Shown here piece by piece: positions 25,395 through 33,145 of a stretch of DNA of 43,502 nucleotides. The translations under genes were made by a program, and so were the position numbers. Numbering within the stretch: the first letter of the stretch is position 1; each line of letters begins with the position of its first letter. The stretch covers positions 1 to 43,502 of the forward strand of contig CAJAXK010000006.1 in NCBI GenBank assembly GCA_903946925.1, read 5' to 3'. The stretch comes from an uncultured Bacteroidales bacterium (GTDB lineage Bacteria > Bacteroidota > Bacteroidia > Bacteroidales > UBA4417). Below the pieces are notes generated by a model. That model was not told the origin of the DNA, did no database searches, and saw only the letters and a program-made list of their open reading frames with translations.

Positions 25395-25797
25395 CTAAAC
25401 CAATTTCCTAGTCATTCTTATTCCTAATGTTTTTGATATCAATTGTTTGTAAATCCTTACCACTTTTTGTGCCTTCTTTTCCTGGTTTTCATCAAACACA
25501 TTTATGCGCTTTTCGGTAACCAAGCGGTTGTAAAATTATCCATATAGAGGGAATACCATGGGATCGTCGGTGAAGGGGAGTTCAAACATGGATTGATCGT
25601 GATTGGTAGCTTTAGCGATAAGTATTTTCTGTACAAGGTTCAGATGATTGGTAGTCAGTCAGTTCAAGTAACCTACATTCAATATGGCCCTTTGGCACAC
25701 TTTATTGTCAAAAATGCGGTAGTTCTTCATCAACAGGTAATAACCCCGAATAGATTTTCGTTTCAATATTGGTGCGCTTGGATACTTTGAAATGCAA
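25395..25797 (-). pseudogene. Remnant of an IS1634-type (IS4 superfamily) transposase, N-terminal part
   Basis: Read on the minus strand from a degraded start (TTG at 25797), the fragment gives HFKVSKRTNIETKIYSG, a frameshift, then YYLLMKNYRIFDNKVCQRA, ILNVGYLN, a TGA stop (25659-25661), LNLVQKIL, MFELPFTDDPMVFPLYG, a TAA stop (25536-25538), and FYNRLVTEKRINVFDENQ. This matches the N-terminal pattern of IS1634-family transposases (YYRLVESYR...VCHRTILNVGF, FYNRLVSEKRI). With one frameshift, two stops and no catalytic domain it is dead. The open frame on the opposite strand at 25593-25790 is its shadow. Confidence 0.65.
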
Positions 25798-26007
25798 GGC
25801 TGAAAAGTAAACACCTAATTCGCTGATTGTCAATACTCCCTTGAGGACTACAAATCATTTTGGAAAAATCTTGGCATTGAATATCAGTCTCTTGTAAAAT
25901 CCAATGACCTAAACTGACCCTTTTTAACTAAAAAAGGCTGTTTTAGGCTGTTTTTTAGTAATTTTTAGTTGGGTGGCTGCAAGTTGGGTTATGTAGAACA
26001 GGCATAA
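25798..26007. other. Intergenic stretch, possible insertion-sequence end
   Basis: No gene. It contains a short direct repeat GGCTGTTTTA / GGCTGTTTTTT near 25930-25955, upstream of the transposase remnant, which could be a leftover terminal region of the element. Confidence 0.3.
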
Positions 26008-26040
26008 AAAAACCGCCTAAAGTTAACTCCGGCGGTTTTT
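26008..26040 (-). terminator. Intrinsic terminator of the FKBP gene
   Basis: AAAAACCGCC / GGCGGTTTTT is a perfect 10-bp inverted repeat with a 13-nt loop, starting 18 bases after the FKBP stop. Flanking A and T tracts would allow function in both directions. Confidence 0.85.
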
Positions 26041-26058
26041 GTCTGATATCAAATACAC

Positions 26059-26643
26059 TTACATTATCTCCAACAACTCCACCTCAAATATTAAAGCAGC
26101 ATTTGGCCCTATTGATTTGCCGGCGCCCTGGCTACCATAAGCAAGGTTTGAAGGGATAAAGAATTTATATTTTGCACCTTTCGACATAAGTTGTAAGCCT
26201 TCGACCCAACCTGAGATTACTTGCGTAACTCCAAAAGTTGCAGGCTCGCCACGGCTAACCGAACTATCGAAAACAGTTCCATCAATCAAAGTTCCGGTAT
26301 AATGTACTTTCACCTGGTTTTTTGCAGTGGCCTTTACACCTGCTCCTTCGGCAATAACTGAATACTGAAGTCCACTTGGGGTTTCGATTACGCCGGGTTT
26401 GTTTTTGTTTTCGGCCAGGAACGCTTTTCCGGCTTCGCTGTTGTTGCCTTCTGCTTTTTGCTTCATGCCTTCAAAAAAATCGCCTAATATTTTGTTAACC
26501 TCATCGGGCGACATGGTGATTTCCTCATTATTCAAAATAGCATTAAGCCCTTTTGTAAAATGCTCGATATCAAGTGCGTCAACACCCGAATTTTTTAAGT
26601 TGCTGGCAATGCTCAAGCCTAATGCGTAGCTGATGTCTTTCAT
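26059..26643 (-). CDS. FKBP-type peptidyl-prolyl cis-trans isomerase
   Basis: The 194-residue protein has an N-terminal helical dimerisation domain (FKBP_N, ~1-75: SYALGLSIASNLKNSG, then LSPDE-like MSPDEVNKILGDFF) and a C-terminal FKBP isomerase domain (~90-194) with VHYTGTLIDGTVFDSS, GWVEGLQLM, IPSNLAYG and LIFEVELLEI. It catalyses proline isomerisation in protein folding. Unlike FkpA and Mip it has no signal peptide or lipobox, so it probably acts in the cytoplasm. It is a single-gene unit with its own terminator, divergent from glycyl-tRNA synthetase. Confidence 0.92.
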   Translation of the reverse strand: MKDISYALGLSIASNLKNSGVDALDIEHFTKGLNAILNNEEITMSPDEVNKILGDFFEGMKQKAEGNNSEAGKAFLAENKNKPGVIETPSGLQYSVIAEGAGVKATAKNQVKVHYTGTLIDGTVFDSSVSRGEPATFGVTQVISGWVEGLQLMSKGAKYKFFIPSNLAYGSQGAGKSIGPNAALIFEVELLEIM

Positions 26644-26742
26644 AAAATGATTTTTTGTTTAAGCCTGCGAAGGTAAAACTTTTATGGTTTGCCGGACATG
26701 AATTTTCAATGTAAGTAGAACATGCCGGGAAACTTGAGCAAC

Positions 26743-26775
26743 TTTTGCCGATAAATTTTTTTTGGCTACCTTTGC
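26743..26775 (+). promoter_or_regulatory. Bacteroidota-type promoter of glyQS, very close to the start codon
   Basis: TTTTG (26743-26747) is followed after 19 bases by TACCTTTGC (26767-26775), matching the TTTG / TAnnTTTG consensus and spacing. The ATG is at 26779, so transcription would begin at or within a few bases of the start codon. Confidence 0.7.
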
Positions 26776-26778
26776 GCC

Positions 26779-28302
26779 ATGGCACAGAACGAAGAAATTT
26801 TCAAAAAAATTATATCCCATGCCAAAGAGTATGGGTTTGTATTCCCCTCAAGCGAAATATACGATGGCCTTAGCGCAGTGTATGATTATGGCCAGAACGG
26901 GGTTGAACTAAAAAATAACATCCGGCAGTACTGGTGGAAATCAATGGTGCAACACCATGAAAATATTGTTGGCCTGGATTCGGCAATATTTATGCACCCT
27001 ACCATCTGGAAAGCATCCGGACACGTTGATGCATTCAGTGATCCGCTTATTGATAACCGCGATTCGAAAAAACGCTACCGTGCCGATGTGCTTATCGAAG
27101 ACCAATTGGCAAAATGGCAGGATAAAATTGATAAGGAAGTTGAAAAAGCAGCCAAACGTTTTGGCGACACTTTCGACAAGGATCAGTTTGTGGCTACAAA
27201 TGCACGGGTGTTAGAATATAAGGAAAAGATTGACACTGCAAGCCGCCGATTTTATGGGGCCATGGAGCGCAACGACTTGGCAGATGTAAAGAAACTAATA
27301 GAAGAACTCGAAATAGTTTGCCCTGTTTCGGGTAGCCGCAACTGGACCGATGTACGCCAGTTCAACCTGATGTTCAGCACTTCAATGGGTTCGGTGAGCG
27401 AAGATGCCAATGTTATTTACCTTCGTCCGGAAACCGCCCAGGGCATTTTTGTAAATTACCTGAACGTACAAAAAACCGGCAGGATGAAAATCCCTTTCGG
27501 GATTGCACAAACAGGAAAAGCTTTCCGCAACGAAATTGTTGCCAGGCAATTTATTTTCCGTATGCGTGAATTCGAGCAAATGGAAATGCAGTTTTTCGTC
27601 CGCCCCGGTACCGAACTCGAATGGTTCGAGAAATGGAAAGAAACCCGTTTGAACTGGCATCTTTCATTAGGAATTCCTGCTTCAAAATACCGTTTCCACA
27701 AACACGAAAAACTGGCACATTACGCCAATGCTGCCGCCGATATTGAATTTGAATTCCCGATTGGGTTTAAAGAACTTGAAGGGATACATTCACGCACCGA
27801 CTTCGATTTAAAGGCACACCAGGAGTATTCGGGTAAAAAAATCCAGTATTTCGATCCTGAGCTTAACGAAAATTATGTTCCGTATGTTATAGAAACCTCG
27901 ATTGGACTCGATCGTACATTCCTGGCAATGCTTAGTTTTGCTTATACCGAAGAAAAACTCGAAGACGGTTCAGAACGTGTGGTGTTGCGCTTGCCGGCAG
28001 TTTTAGCCCCGTTTAAATGTGCCATACTTCCTTTGGTCGCAAAAGATGGGCTTCCTGAAAAAGCCCGTGAAATCATGGATGTGCTCAAGTACGATTTTAT
28101 GTGCCAGTACGAAGAGAAAGATTCAATTGGCAAACGCTACCGCCGCCACGATGCTATTGGAACCCCTTATTGCATCACTGTTGACCACCAAACCCTTGAG
28201 GACAACACGGTAACCATCCGCGACCGCGATACAATGAAACAAGATCGTATCCCAATTGAAAAAATTGCCGAACTTGTAAGGATAAAGGTTAAAGGGAATT
28301 AG
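26779..28302 (+). CDS. glyQS: Glycine--tRNA ligase, alpha2 type
   Basis: The enzyme attaches glycine to tRNA-Gly in the cytoplasm. At 507 residues it is the homodimeric class II form found in Bacteroidota, not the alpha2beta2 form. It shows SSEIYDGLSAVYDYGQNGVELK near the N-terminus, CPVSGSRNWTDVRQFNLMF around residue 180, the motif-2 region GKAFRNEIVARQFIFRMREFEQME, and a C-terminal anticodon-binding domain (~395-507: LPAVLAPFKCAILPL..., RYRRHDAIGTPYCITVD) ending in the usual IRDRDTMKQ motif. It is transcribed alone from a promoter immediately upstream. The call is secure. Confidence 0.96.
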   Translation: MAQNEEIFKKIISHAKEYGFVFPSSEIYDGLSAVYDYGQNGVELKNNIRQYWWKSMVQHHENIVGLDSAIFMHPTIWKASGHVDAFSDPLIDNRDSKKRYRADVLIEDQLAKWQDKIDKEVEKAAKRFGDTFDKDQFVATNARVLEYKEKIDTASRRFYGAMERNDLADVKKLIEELEIVCPVSGSRNWTDVRQFNLMFSTSMGSVSEDANVIYLRPETAQGIFVNYLNVQKTGRMKIPFGIAQTGKAFRNEIVARQFIFRMREFEQMEMQFFVRPGTELEWFEKWKETRLNWHLSLGIPASKYRFHKHEKLAHYANAAADIEFEFPIGFKELEGIHSRTDFDLKAHQEYSGKKIQYFDPELNENYVPYVIETSIGLDRTFLAMLSFAYTEEKLEDGSERVVLRLPAVLAPFKCAILPLVAKDGLPEKAREIMDVLKYDFMCQYEEKDSIGKRYRRHDAIGTPYCITVDHQTLEDNTVTIRDRDTMKQDRIPIEKIAELVRIKVKGN

Positions 28303-28415
28303 TTTCCCCCCTTTGGCTATCAAGGATTTTTAAACTGTCCAATGTTGACTTTAACATTCCCCTATTTAGTCATATTTGACTTCAAGAAACTGGAATGAAG
28401 GATCAACATTTTGGT

Positions 28416-29297
28416 TTATAGTGGTTTCGGTTCAGGTTTATTTAACGCTGAAAGCGAAGCAATCCCACTTATCCCACCCAGGTTCATTGTATCGAGTGCA
28501 GAGCTTGGTACAATTATCATCGAACCTATTTTTAAACCTTCACCAATGAGGTTCATAGCCCTCAGTTGAAGTGCTACCGGGTTGCTCATGTAGGATTCGC
28601 TTGCTTTCGCGAACTTTTCTGCAATTTCGGTTTCGGCTGTTCCCAGAATAACCCTTGCTTTGCGCTCCCTTTCGGCCTGTGCCTGTTTGCTCATGGCATC
28701 CGACAAACCCTGCGGAATGGTGATATCTTTTATACCCACAGTCTGACAAGTAATTCCCCAGGGATTCGTGTTTTCATCCAACAATTTTTGTAAGTCTTCA
28801 GCTATTTTTACCCTTTCCTGCAATAAATCGGCTAATTCGTGGCGACCGATAATATCCCTCAAGCCGGTTTGGGCAATATATTGAACAGCGGTCATGTAAT
28901 CGGCCACTTCGAGTGCTGCTTTTTCAACATCCCATACAGTCCAGTACAAGGTGGCAACCACATTCACAGGCACTGTGTCTTTTGTTAAAGTTTGATCTGC
29001 CTTAAAATCAGTTACCCTGACCCTTTGATCAATATAATCAATTACATTGTCTATAATCGGAACAATAAAAAATATACCCGGGCCTTTCAATCCAATATAT
29101 TTCCCCATCCGCAACAGTACCGCCTTTTCCCATTGGTCAGCAATTTTTATTGAACTGCTAATAAGGATTGTTAGAATTAGGAGAACAACAAAGAGTTTAA
29201 TGTCAAGATAATTGACATAGAGCAGAACTGCCAACAACGCAGACACGACTACCAAAACAGTAATCGAAATTGAATTAAATAGATTCTTGGTTTTCAT
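28416..29297 (-). CDS. Slipin (stomatin-like, SPFH/band 7) membrane protein
   Basis: The 293-residue protein has two hydrophobic N-terminal helices (~10-27 and 33-52) and an SPFH/band-7 domain (~50-215) with EKAVLLRMGKYIGLKGPGIF, VRVTDFKADQTLTKD, VPVNVVATLYWTV and LRDIIGRHELADLL. An alanine/glutamate-rich coiled coil follows (~215-250, SKQAQAERERKARVILG). Slipins oligomerise in the membrane and organise protein or lipid domains. Typical partners are NfeD-type proteins, and none is encoded here. Instead it follows a GntR regulator by only two bases, so the regulator probably controls the operon itself. Confidence 0.92.
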   Translation of the reverse strand: MKTKNLFNSISITVLVVVSALLAVLLYVNYLDIKLFVVLLILTILISSSIKIADQWEKAVLLRMGKYIGLKGPGIFFIVPIIDNVIDYIDQRVRVTDFKADQTLTKDTVPVNVVATLYWTVWDVEKAALEVADYMTAVQYIAQTGLRDIIGRHELADLLQERVKIAEDLQKLLDENTNPWGITCQTVGIKDITIPQGLSDAMSKQAQAERERKARVILGTAETEIAEKFAKASESYMSNPVALQLRAMNLIGEGLKIGSMIIVPSSALDTMNLGGISGIASLSALNKPEPKPL

Positions 29298-29299
29298 AA

Positions 29300-29680
29300 T
29301 TATTTGTTGTTAAGGTTATTATTTTGCAATCCTTCAATCACATCTTCTTTCGAAAATCCATACGTATAGGCAACAGTTAGGAATTCTTTGCAGATGTCCT
29401 GCATTTTTTTTTGTTTTTCTTCTTCGCTTAGCACAATTCCATTTGCATTGATAAATGTTCCGGATCCTTGCTGAGTATCAAGGATACGCAGGATTTCGAG
29501 TTCTTTATAGGCTTTGGCTATGGTATTCAGGTTTACCTTAAGTTCTACTGCTAATGCCCGAACTGTTGGAAGCTGTTCCCCGGTTTTTAAGTTACCGGAA
29601 GCAATCCCAAATTTTATCTGGTCAATAATCTGCCTGTAGAATGGTGTTCCGCCGCTCGGGTCAAGTATGAAGTTAATCAT
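29300..29680 (-). CDS. GntR-family regulator, YtrA-like
   Basis: I use the ATG at 29680 (126 residues, MINFILDPSGGTPFYRQI), which is where YtrA-type proteins begin; the frame extends 21 more codons across the promoter. The winged-helix domain spans ~10-75 (IDQIKFGIASGNLKTGEQLPT, VRALAVELKVNLNTIAKAY, GSGTFI). The short C-terminal tail (~75-126) lacks a large effector domain, as in the YtrA subfamily, whose members usually repress their own membrane-protein operon. Here the next gene, two bases on, is a slipin. Confidence 0.9.
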   Translation of the reverse strand: MINFILDPSGGTPFYRQIIDQIKFGIASGNLKTGEQLPTVRALAVELKVNLNTIAKAYKELEILRILDTQQGSGTFINANGIVLSEEEKQKKMQDICKEFLTVAYTYGFSKEDVIEGLQNNNLNNK

Positions 29681-29697
29681 TGTAGTAGTGGTATATT

Positions 29698-29743
29698 GTA
29701 TTAGTATAATAGTACAAAGGTACAACATAATTTTAAAATCCAA
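29698..29743 (-). promoter_or_regulatory. Promoter and candidate operator of the GntR-slipin operon
   Basis: On the minus strand TTG (29741-29743) and TACCTTTG (29715-29722) are separated by 18 bases, a good Bacteroidota promoter. Directly downstream, 29698-29715 is an imperfect 18-bp palindrome (GTATTAGTATAATAGTAC, symmetric at 14 of 18 positions), well placed for repression by the GntR product. Confidence 0.6.
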
Positions 29744-30015
29744 TCAAAAACCGAAAAAATATTTTTCTAAAAAATTAGTGCCGCAATTTTGCAAAAAGAA
29801 TAATCAAACAAATAGTTTTTGTCAGTAATAGAAATATTTCAAAATATGTTCATCGCCATTAATCCTATACCATTTTTTTTATTGATTTCATCAACACTCT
29901 TAACTTTTCCCTTTGACCTTTTCCCTTTGACCTTTGACTTTTGACTTTTTCCCTTTGACCTTTTCCTTTTGCCCTTTCCTTTTTCCGGTTTATCCAGTTA
30001 CGGAAGAATTGCAAA
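29744..30015. other. Intergenic stretch with heptamer array
   Basis: No gene is supported. Its second half is the degenerate 7-nt repeat array described separately. The open frame across it (KGKGQREKVKSQRSKG) is a product of the repeat. Confidence 0.6.
29904..29986. repeat. Degenerate 7-nt tandem repeat (CTTTTCC / CTTTGAC type)
   Basis: About twelve units follow one another in perfect 7-nt register over 83 bases: CTTTTCC, CTTTGAC, CTTTTCC, CTTTGAC, CTTTGAC, TTTTGAC, TTTTTCC, CTTTGAC, CTTTTCC, TTTTGCC, CTTTCCT and a partial unit. Two unit types partly alternate. It lies just after the methyltransferase stop codon region. Confidence 0.85.
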
Positions 30016-30444
30016 TCACCATACAAATGGAATAACCCTTTTTGTTTGCTGCATATAAGCTTTATACCCAGGATGATGCCCGCATAACAACTTTTCCTCA
30101 AACAGCATTTTTATCACCAAACCAATAACAAGTATTATACTGATTGTCAATTTAATATAATCGAACTGAACCCAAAGTATGGCAGCCGCAAAAATAAATA
30201 TTGAAGTGTACATAGGATGGCGGATAACCTTATAAGGCCCTTTTGTTATTAGTTTTCCCTCTTCGACCGGGTATGGCACAACGTTAAAATTGCCCACCTT
30301 CATAACAAACATGGCCCAAAATGCCAGGAAACCGGAAATGCCTAATAATAAAAATGTCCACCACGGCAATAAATGCCATTTAGTAAAAGCGGCCAACAAA
30401 AAAAGGCAGCCAAATTGCACAACAACAAGTATTTTTCCTTTCAT
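30016..30444 (-). CDS. Isoprenylcysteine methyltransferase-like membrane protein
   Basis: The 142-residue integral membrane protein has about four hydrophobic helices and the signature GPYKVIRHPMYTS near residue 70, followed by a helix and then EEKLLCGHHPGYKAYMQQTKR near the C-terminus. These are the cofactor-binding motifs of the ICMT/PEMT-like methyltransferase family. The methyl acceptor is unknown in most bacterial members. Its ATG overlaps the stop of the preceding IPExxxVDY-like gene by four bases (ATGA), so the two are translationally coupled. Confidence 0.85.
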   Translation of the reverse strand: MKGKILVVVQFGCLFLLAAFTKWHLLPWWTFLLLGISGFLAFWAMFVMKVGNFNVVPYPVEEGKLITKGPYKVIRHPMYTSIFIFAAAILWVQFDYIKLTISIILVIGLVIKMLFEEKLLCGHHPGYKAYMQQTKRVIPFVW

Positions 30445-30944
30445 TGGTCTTCGGATAAGGGCATGATTAAATTTTGTTTTTCCGATTCTATTTTTTTCTG
30501 CTCTGTAAGGTGCAACTCGATATCGATCAAAATTGAAGGAATTCCAGCAATTGAATTTTGGTCAAGATTAGCTGCTATTTGAACCGCAGAGATGGATTTG
30601 ACATGTAAAACGAGTTGGGCTATTTTATGGCTGGGAATGGCACCCAAGGCAATGAGGAAATAATTAAACTGCTTGTGGGAAGGCAACAAAATTGTACCGG
30701 CATTGCTGTTACCCAACAAACAGAAATCACTTCGGTAGTCATCGTTCTGACAATGGAAAAACTTAAAATCCACCAGCTTTTTCGTTTTCTCGAAATATAC
30801 CGGTAAATCAGCTTTACGGACTAAATTAAGCGAAGTTTTTTGGTTAATAAAATGTGCCATTTGAATTATCGACATATTGGTTACTATGCCAATAAAGGCA
30901 TCTGCCGGTTCTGCGGCTGTGTCGAGGCGTTGTGGGCGAGGCAT
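30441..30944 (-). CDS. IPExxxVDY-family-like protein
   Basis: The 167-residue protein resembles the Bacteroidota IPExxxVDY family: FIGIVTNMSIIQMAHFINQKTSLNLVR in the first third, an F-x-F-x-H/C region, and ILLPSHKQFNYFLIALG where the family has IPExxxVDYFLII. The eponymous residues are largely replaced (LPS for IPE, FNY for VDY). The family's function is unknown. In many Bacteroidota the gene lies between rnc and pyk, but here it is about 6 kb away and coupled to a methyltransferase gene. A -7 box on the minus strand lies at 31011-31018. Confidence 0.6.
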   Translation of the reverse strand: MPRPQRLDTAAEPADAFIGIVTNMSIIQMAHFINQKTSLNLVRKADLPVYFEKTKKLVDFKFFHCQNDDYRSDFCLLGNSNAGTILLPSHKQFNYFLIALGAIPSHKIAQLVLHVKSISAVQIAANLDQNSIAGIPSILIDIELHLTEQKKIESEKQNLIMPLSEDQ

Positions 30945-31010
30945 TTTTAAGGGATTGACAAGATGTAAAAAAATGAAAACTAATTAGAAATACACTCTTG
31001 AAACTACTTG

Positions 31011-31018
31011 CAAAGATA
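31011..31018 (-). promoter_or_regulatory. Possible -7 box of the IPExxxVDY-like operon
   Basis: TATCTTTG on the minus strand fits TAnnTTTG, 66 bases before the ATG at 30944. No good -33 TTG was found. Confidence 0.45.
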
Positions 31019-31112
31019 GGAAGGATTGAACTTCCTATTCTTGCATTTTATTGTAAATTTACCATTAACTTTCACCAACCCCAAAACAGGTTATTTACTA
31101 TTCTCTTGTGAA

Positions 31113-32765
31113 ATGAAAACAATATATGCAGCCACATTTGTTTTGTTTTTTTATAATGTAGCAGTAGCTGCAAAGCAAGATACTTTAACAATATCGCGAA
31201 ACCTGAGAATTGCAGAAAGCCTTATTTCAAACAATCCAGACTCGGCTTTGTCTATTACCAGCAAAGCGTACGCAGACGCATTAGGCATCGAAAACGATAC
31301 TTTAATTGTAAAATCCCTTAAAATTACCGGGCACATTTATCTTGTTTCAGGTAATAATAAGTTAGCAATAGATTACTATTTTAAAGCCCTAAATAAGATT
31401 GATGATTCCTATATCAAATTCGCACCACAGTCATTGTCCAACATAAAAGTATATTTATACAGTTCAATAGCAGTGTGTTATTTTTACCTTAACCTTGTAC
31501 CTTATGCCACCGAATTTATGAATAAGTCGTTTCGCGAGATAGATTTAGCTAACAAAAAAAAGGCTGGTACTATTTCTGAAAAGTCAATCCTCAAACTACT
31601 TTATAATATTGGTTCAATGCAGCTTGAAGCCAAAAAATCCGACAGTGCAATGGTTTACATGAAAAAGGTATTGGCCTTGAGTAAAAAAAGTAACGACAGC
31701 ACCATTATGGCAGCCACACTGGCTAATATTGGAATCATATTCCTCGATAAAAAGATGTATGAAAATGCATATCAATATTTAATGCAATCATATGTTATCA
31801 GGAGTAAAATGGGTGATAATTATGGTATTGCAAGCGCATGCAATAATCTGGCCAAATACTATAACGAAAAAGGTGATTATGCCACTTCTATATCCTACTT
31901 TAACCAATCCTTGGATGCAAGCCACAAATCGAACTCGGCGCGTTCGTACAAGATAGCAATTAAAGGCTTGGTAAACGCATATACGCAATTGAAAAATTTA
32001 ACGAAACTTGTCGAGAACCAAAAAATACTAGATTCGCTAAATTCTACTGTATTTAATTCCGAAATCGCTAGGGAAGTAACCAGTTTTGCCCAACAATATG
32101 AATTCGATCTTAAATTCAAACTGGCTGATCTTGAACATAAAAAAGACATTAAAGCACAACACACTAAAGTATTGATCTTTATTTTACTATCAGCATTCTT
32201 CCTCATGTTAAGTATTATCGTTTTACTTTTATTTAAAAACCAACGCAACAAAACCCGTAATGAACAGCTCAAGCTTGCACAAATGGATCTGGAAAGTAAA
32301 AACCTGAAACTTGAAAAAGAGCGTTTGCAGCTTAACCTCGATTATAAAAACAGGGAACTCACAACAAATGTAATGTACCTGATGCAAAAAAATGAACTGG
32401 TTAATAATGTTGTAAAAAGATTAAAGGAAGTAAAGAATGTGCTTCCTGAAAATACGAAAGCTGGCTTCAGATTTATTATGAATGATCTGCAGCAGAGTGC
32501 CGATTCAACCGGGTGGAAAGAATTTGAACTCAGGTTTCAGGAAGTACACCAGGAGTTTTACGCTAACCTTCTCGAAAAATATCCTAATCTGACCCCTAAC
32601 GAGAAAAAGCTAGCTTCATTTCTACGCATGAATATGACCTCTAAGGATATTTCAGCCATAACCACACAATCAGTCGAAAGCATTAAAATTGCCCGTACAA
32701 GGCTCCGTAAAAAACTGGGATTGCCGCAGGATGCCAATCTGATAACTTTTCTTGAGAGAATTTAA
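31113..32765 (+). CDS. TPR-transmembrane-HTH regulator
   Basis: I start at ATG 31113 (550 residues), which opens a signal sequence (MKTIYAATFVLFFYNVAVAA); the frame extends 29 codons upstream. Residues ~30-320 hold about six tetratricopeptide repeats (for example ANIGIIFLDKKMYENAYQYL and ACNNLAKYYNEKGDYATSI). A membrane helix follows (~352-376), then a charged coiled coil and a LuxR-like helix-turn-helix (~491-550: LTPNEKKLASFLRMNMTSKDISAI, SVESIKIARTRLRKKLGL). Such membrane-bound TPR-HTH proteins are common one-component regulators in Bacteroidota. The secreted-protein gene just downstream is a plausible target; that is inference. Confidence 0.87.
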   Translation: MKTIYAATFVLFFYNVAVAAKQDTLTISRNLRIAESLISNNPDSALSITSKAYADALGIENDTLIVKSLKITGHIYLVSGNNKLAIDYYFKALNKIDDSYIKFAPQSLSNIKVYLYSSIAVCYFYLNLVPYATEFMNKSFREIDLANKKKAGTISEKSILKLLYNIGSMQLEAKKSDSAMVYMKKVLALSKKSNDSTIMAATLANIGIIFLDKKMYENAYQYLMQSYVIRSKMGDNYGIASACNNLAKYYNEKGDYATSISYFNQSLDASHKSNSARSYKIAIKGLVNAYTQLKNLTKLVENQKILDSLNSTVFNSEIAREVTSFAQQYEFDLKFKLADLEHKKDIKAQHTKVLIFILLSAFFLMLSIIVLLLFKNQRNKTRNEQLKLAQMDLESKNLKLEKERLQLNLDYKNRELTTNVMYLMQKNELVNNVVKRLKEVKNVLPENTKAGFRFIMNDLQQSADSTGWKEFELRFQEVHQEFYANLLEKYPNLTPNEKKLASFLRMNMTSKDISAITTQSVESIKIARTRLRKKLGLPQDANLITFLERI

Positions 32766-32918
32766 GATAGTAAGCGGGTAAGTCACCCATTATTGTGAAG
32801 CAAATCGCATTGTAGCATATTGATAATGTGACCAATATGCAATTGTTAACCTTTTGTACCCATTGAAAATTATATATTTCAAATCGTGTCCAGTACTTTT
32901 GACCCCGTTAACACTGGA

Positions 32919-33119
32919 ATGAAAATGGAAAAACAAATTACGGAATCAGATCCTGATTTAAAATCGCTTGAAATATTCTCAATATCATTGGAGAACAGAA
33001 ACCGGGCACTTCAAAAAATCCTGCTAAAACTCCAGCAAAACTCTGAAATATATTCCGGGCTCAAAAATGCAGATACACTAAAAAATACAGAAACAAATTC
33101 TGACATTCATAATTCGTAA
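32919..33119 (+). CDS. Possible small hypothetical protein
   Basis: A 66-residue frame from the ATG at 32919 (or 77 from a GTG at 32886). It is polar and largely helical (SLENRNRALQKILLKLQQN could form an amphipathic helix), with no signal peptide and no recognised domain. It ends 26 bases before the secreted delta-60 protein gene, same strand. It may be a real small gene or a chance frame. Confidence 0.35.
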   Translation: MKMEKQITESDPDLKSLEIFSISLENRNRALQKILLKLQQNSEIYSGLKNADTLKNTETNSDIHNS

Positions 33120-33145
33120 ACTAAAAAATTAAAAACAAACCAAGT

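Noticed and set aside
25593-25790. A 65-codon plus-strand gene
   Set aside because: The minus strand of the same DNA gives clear transposase remains, so this frame is its shadow.
29904-29986. CRISPR array
   Set aside because: Units are 7 nt long, degenerate and without spacers, and no cas gene is present.
29865-30101. Open frame encoding a KGKGQREK-rich peptide
   Set aside because: The amino-acid pattern is the translation of the 7-nt repeat array and overlaps the methyltransferase gene.
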